The position numbers and the translations under genes are program-made. From Microbacteriaceae bacterium (lineage in GTDB: Bacteria; Actinomycetota; Actinomycetes; Actinomycetales; Microbacteriaceae), in NCBI GenBank assembly GCA_025465095.1, contig JAODME010000003.1:54167-118166 (forward strand): a DNA stretch of 64,000 nucleotides, given 5' to 3'. How positions within the stretch are numbered: the first letter of the stretch is position 1; the number at the start of each line of letters is the position of its first letter. This document shows positions 63,107-64,000 of the stretch, piece after piece. The notes under the pieces were generated by a model that saw only the letters and a program-made list of their open reading frames with translations, did no database searches and had not been told where the DNA came from.

Positions 63107-64000
63107 CTAGACCGAAGCGTCAGCCAGCACGACATCCGTCACGGTGATCTCCGGCGCCTCAACGAAACGCAGTTCAGCGATCCGCCCGACGGCGCGAAGG
63201 TCCTGCTCCGCGAGTGCCAGCAGCTCGAGCTGCTCGGCCGGGGCCGCGATGACTGCCGAGCCGACCTCCGTCTTCTGCGAGGCCTTGGCGTCGGTCTTGG
63301 CGCGCCGGATGCCGATGAGTGCGGCGCCGACCGCCGCCAGCATCCCCGTCGGTTCCGCCGCCAGCGGCGGAACGGGCCAGCCTGCCTGGTGCACCGAGCC
63401 GTCGTGTGTCCAGGACCAGACCTCCTCGGTCGCGAAGGGGATGAACGGCGCGAACAGGCGCAGGAGCACGTCGACCGCGGTGCGGAGGGTGGCGACCGCC
63501 GAGGCCTGCTCCTCAGGGGACGCCGCCCCGTACGCACGCTCCTTCACCAGTTCGAGGTAGTCGTCGCAGAACGTCCAGAAGAAGCGCTCGGTCACCTCGA
63601 GCGCTTTGGCATGGTCGAAATCGTCGAACGCCTTCGTCGCGGTCTCGACGACTTGGCCGAGCTCGGCGAGCAGGTCGACGTCGAGCGGCAATGTGACGGC
63701 GTCCGCATCCGGGGATGCGCCCGCTGCTACGGGGAAGGAATACACGAACTTCGCGGCGTTGAGCACCTTGATCGCAAGGCGCCGCCCGATCTTGATCTGC
63801 TTCGGGTTCTGCGGGTCGAACGCGGCATCCGTTCCCAACCGGCTCGACGCCGCCCAGTAGCGTACGGCGTCCGAACCATGCTCGTCGAGAATGCCGGCCG
63901 GGGTGAAGACGTTGACCTTAGAATTCGACATATTCTTTCGGTCGGGGTCGACGATGAAGCCAGAAATCCCGGCGTTCTGACACGGAACGGTTCCTTGCTC
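63107..64000 (-). CDS. valS: valyl-tRNA synthetase, C-terminal part (5' end outside window)
   Basis: Class I synthetase that charges tRNA-Val. The visible 297 residues run from just before the KMSKS loop through the anticodon-binding domain to the C-terminal end. HGSDAVRYWAASSRLGTDAAF and ERFFWTFCDDYLELVK are typical. The KMSKS loop reads NMSNSKVN instead of KMSKSKGN, and neighbouring codons also differ from what the family normally has, nearly all by G-to-T or C-to-A changes. Either the sequence is wrong near this edge or the gene is damaged. The frame itself is open to the window end. Confidence 0.9.
   Translation of the reverse strand, partial: EQGTVPCQNAGISGFIVDPDRKNMSNSKVNVFTPAGILDEHGSDAVRYWAASSRLGTDAAFDPQNPKQIKIGRRLAIKVLNAAKFVYSFPVAAGASPDADAVTLPLDVDLLAELGQVVETATKAFDDFDHAKALEVTERFFWTFCDDYLELVKERAYGAASPEEQASAVATLRTAVDVLLRLFAPFIPFATEEVWSWTHDGSVHQAGWPVPPLAAEPTGMLAAVGAALIGIRRAKTDAKASQKTEVGSAVIAAPAEQLELLALAEQDLRAVGRIAELRFVEAPEITVTDVVLADASV

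Noticed and set aside
1..64000. CRISPR array, insertion sequence, prophage or rRNA operon
   Set aside because: No regularly spaced repeats, transposase or integrase motifs, phage genes or rRNA segments were found.

Overview
The window is chromosomal DNA of a high-GC Gram-positive actinobacterium, most likely of the family Microbacteriaceae. Codons end mostly in G or C, and GTG starts are frequent. The gene content is typical of actinobacteria: MEP isoprenoid genes dxr, rseP and ispG in a row, a CPWx mycothiol-dependent-type oxidoreductase, clpP1/clpP2/clpX beside tig, two DNA glycosylases, and a group-II truncated haemoglobin. I see no rRNA, insertion sequence, phage or CRISPR array. The assignment rests on family recognition and gene order, not on a search.

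Layout. 1-1088 is the 3' end of an FtsK/SpoIIIE-type ATPase gene. 1101-10390 is a nitrogen/amine block: alanine dehydrogenase, a four-gene polyamine-type ABC importer overlapping a class-III aminotransferase, then on the other strand gabT and an asparaginase. 10429-13139 holds an OsmC protein, an FKBP lipoprotein and dxr. 13176-14989 is a Ser/Thr kinase plus a coiled-coil lipoprotein. 15075-24736 is housekeeping: rseP, ispG, proS, nusA, ylxR, infB, rbfA. 24813-28749 holds a secreted multidomain metallophosphoesterase, mutY and panE. 28882-31597 is truB, two small membrane proteins and ribF. 31605-36427 is glbO, mscS, pepN and a conserved unknown. 36588-41077 is a DsbA-like protein, rpiB, nei, paiB-like, an amidohydrolase and a DUF2510 peptide. 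Two tRNAs (Gly-TCC, Pro-TGG) precede tig, a Cys/Met-metabolism PLP enzyme, clpP1, clpP2, copC and clpX, followed by a luciferase-like monooxygenase gene.

The most striking part is 49523-61196, a heptose glycan locus in an organism that should have no LPS. It carries gmhA, gmhB, two full-length hldE paralogues, three GT9 heptosyltransferase-like genes, two GT4-type and one GT2 glycosyltransferase, an SDR and a 74-residue unknown. Together these could take sedoheptulose 7-phosphate to ADP-heptose and transfer heptose to an unidentified acceptor. Both minus-strand operons are preceded by sequences resembling sigma-B/F-type promoters (GTGTAA-N14-GGGTAC and GTTTAC-N14-GGGAAC). A sigma-B/F-family sigma factor gene lies immediately beyond the cluster (61220-61999). 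The window closes with a histidine phosphatase, a small unknown and the 3' part of valS. The KMSKS loop of valS looks damaged by a run of G-to-T-type changes, which I read as a probable sequence-quality problem.

Many genes here look leaderless: a TANNNT-like -10 box sits exactly six bases before the start codon at rseP, ispG, dxr, panE, rpiB, the DsbA-like gene, paiB-like, the metB-like gene and copC.
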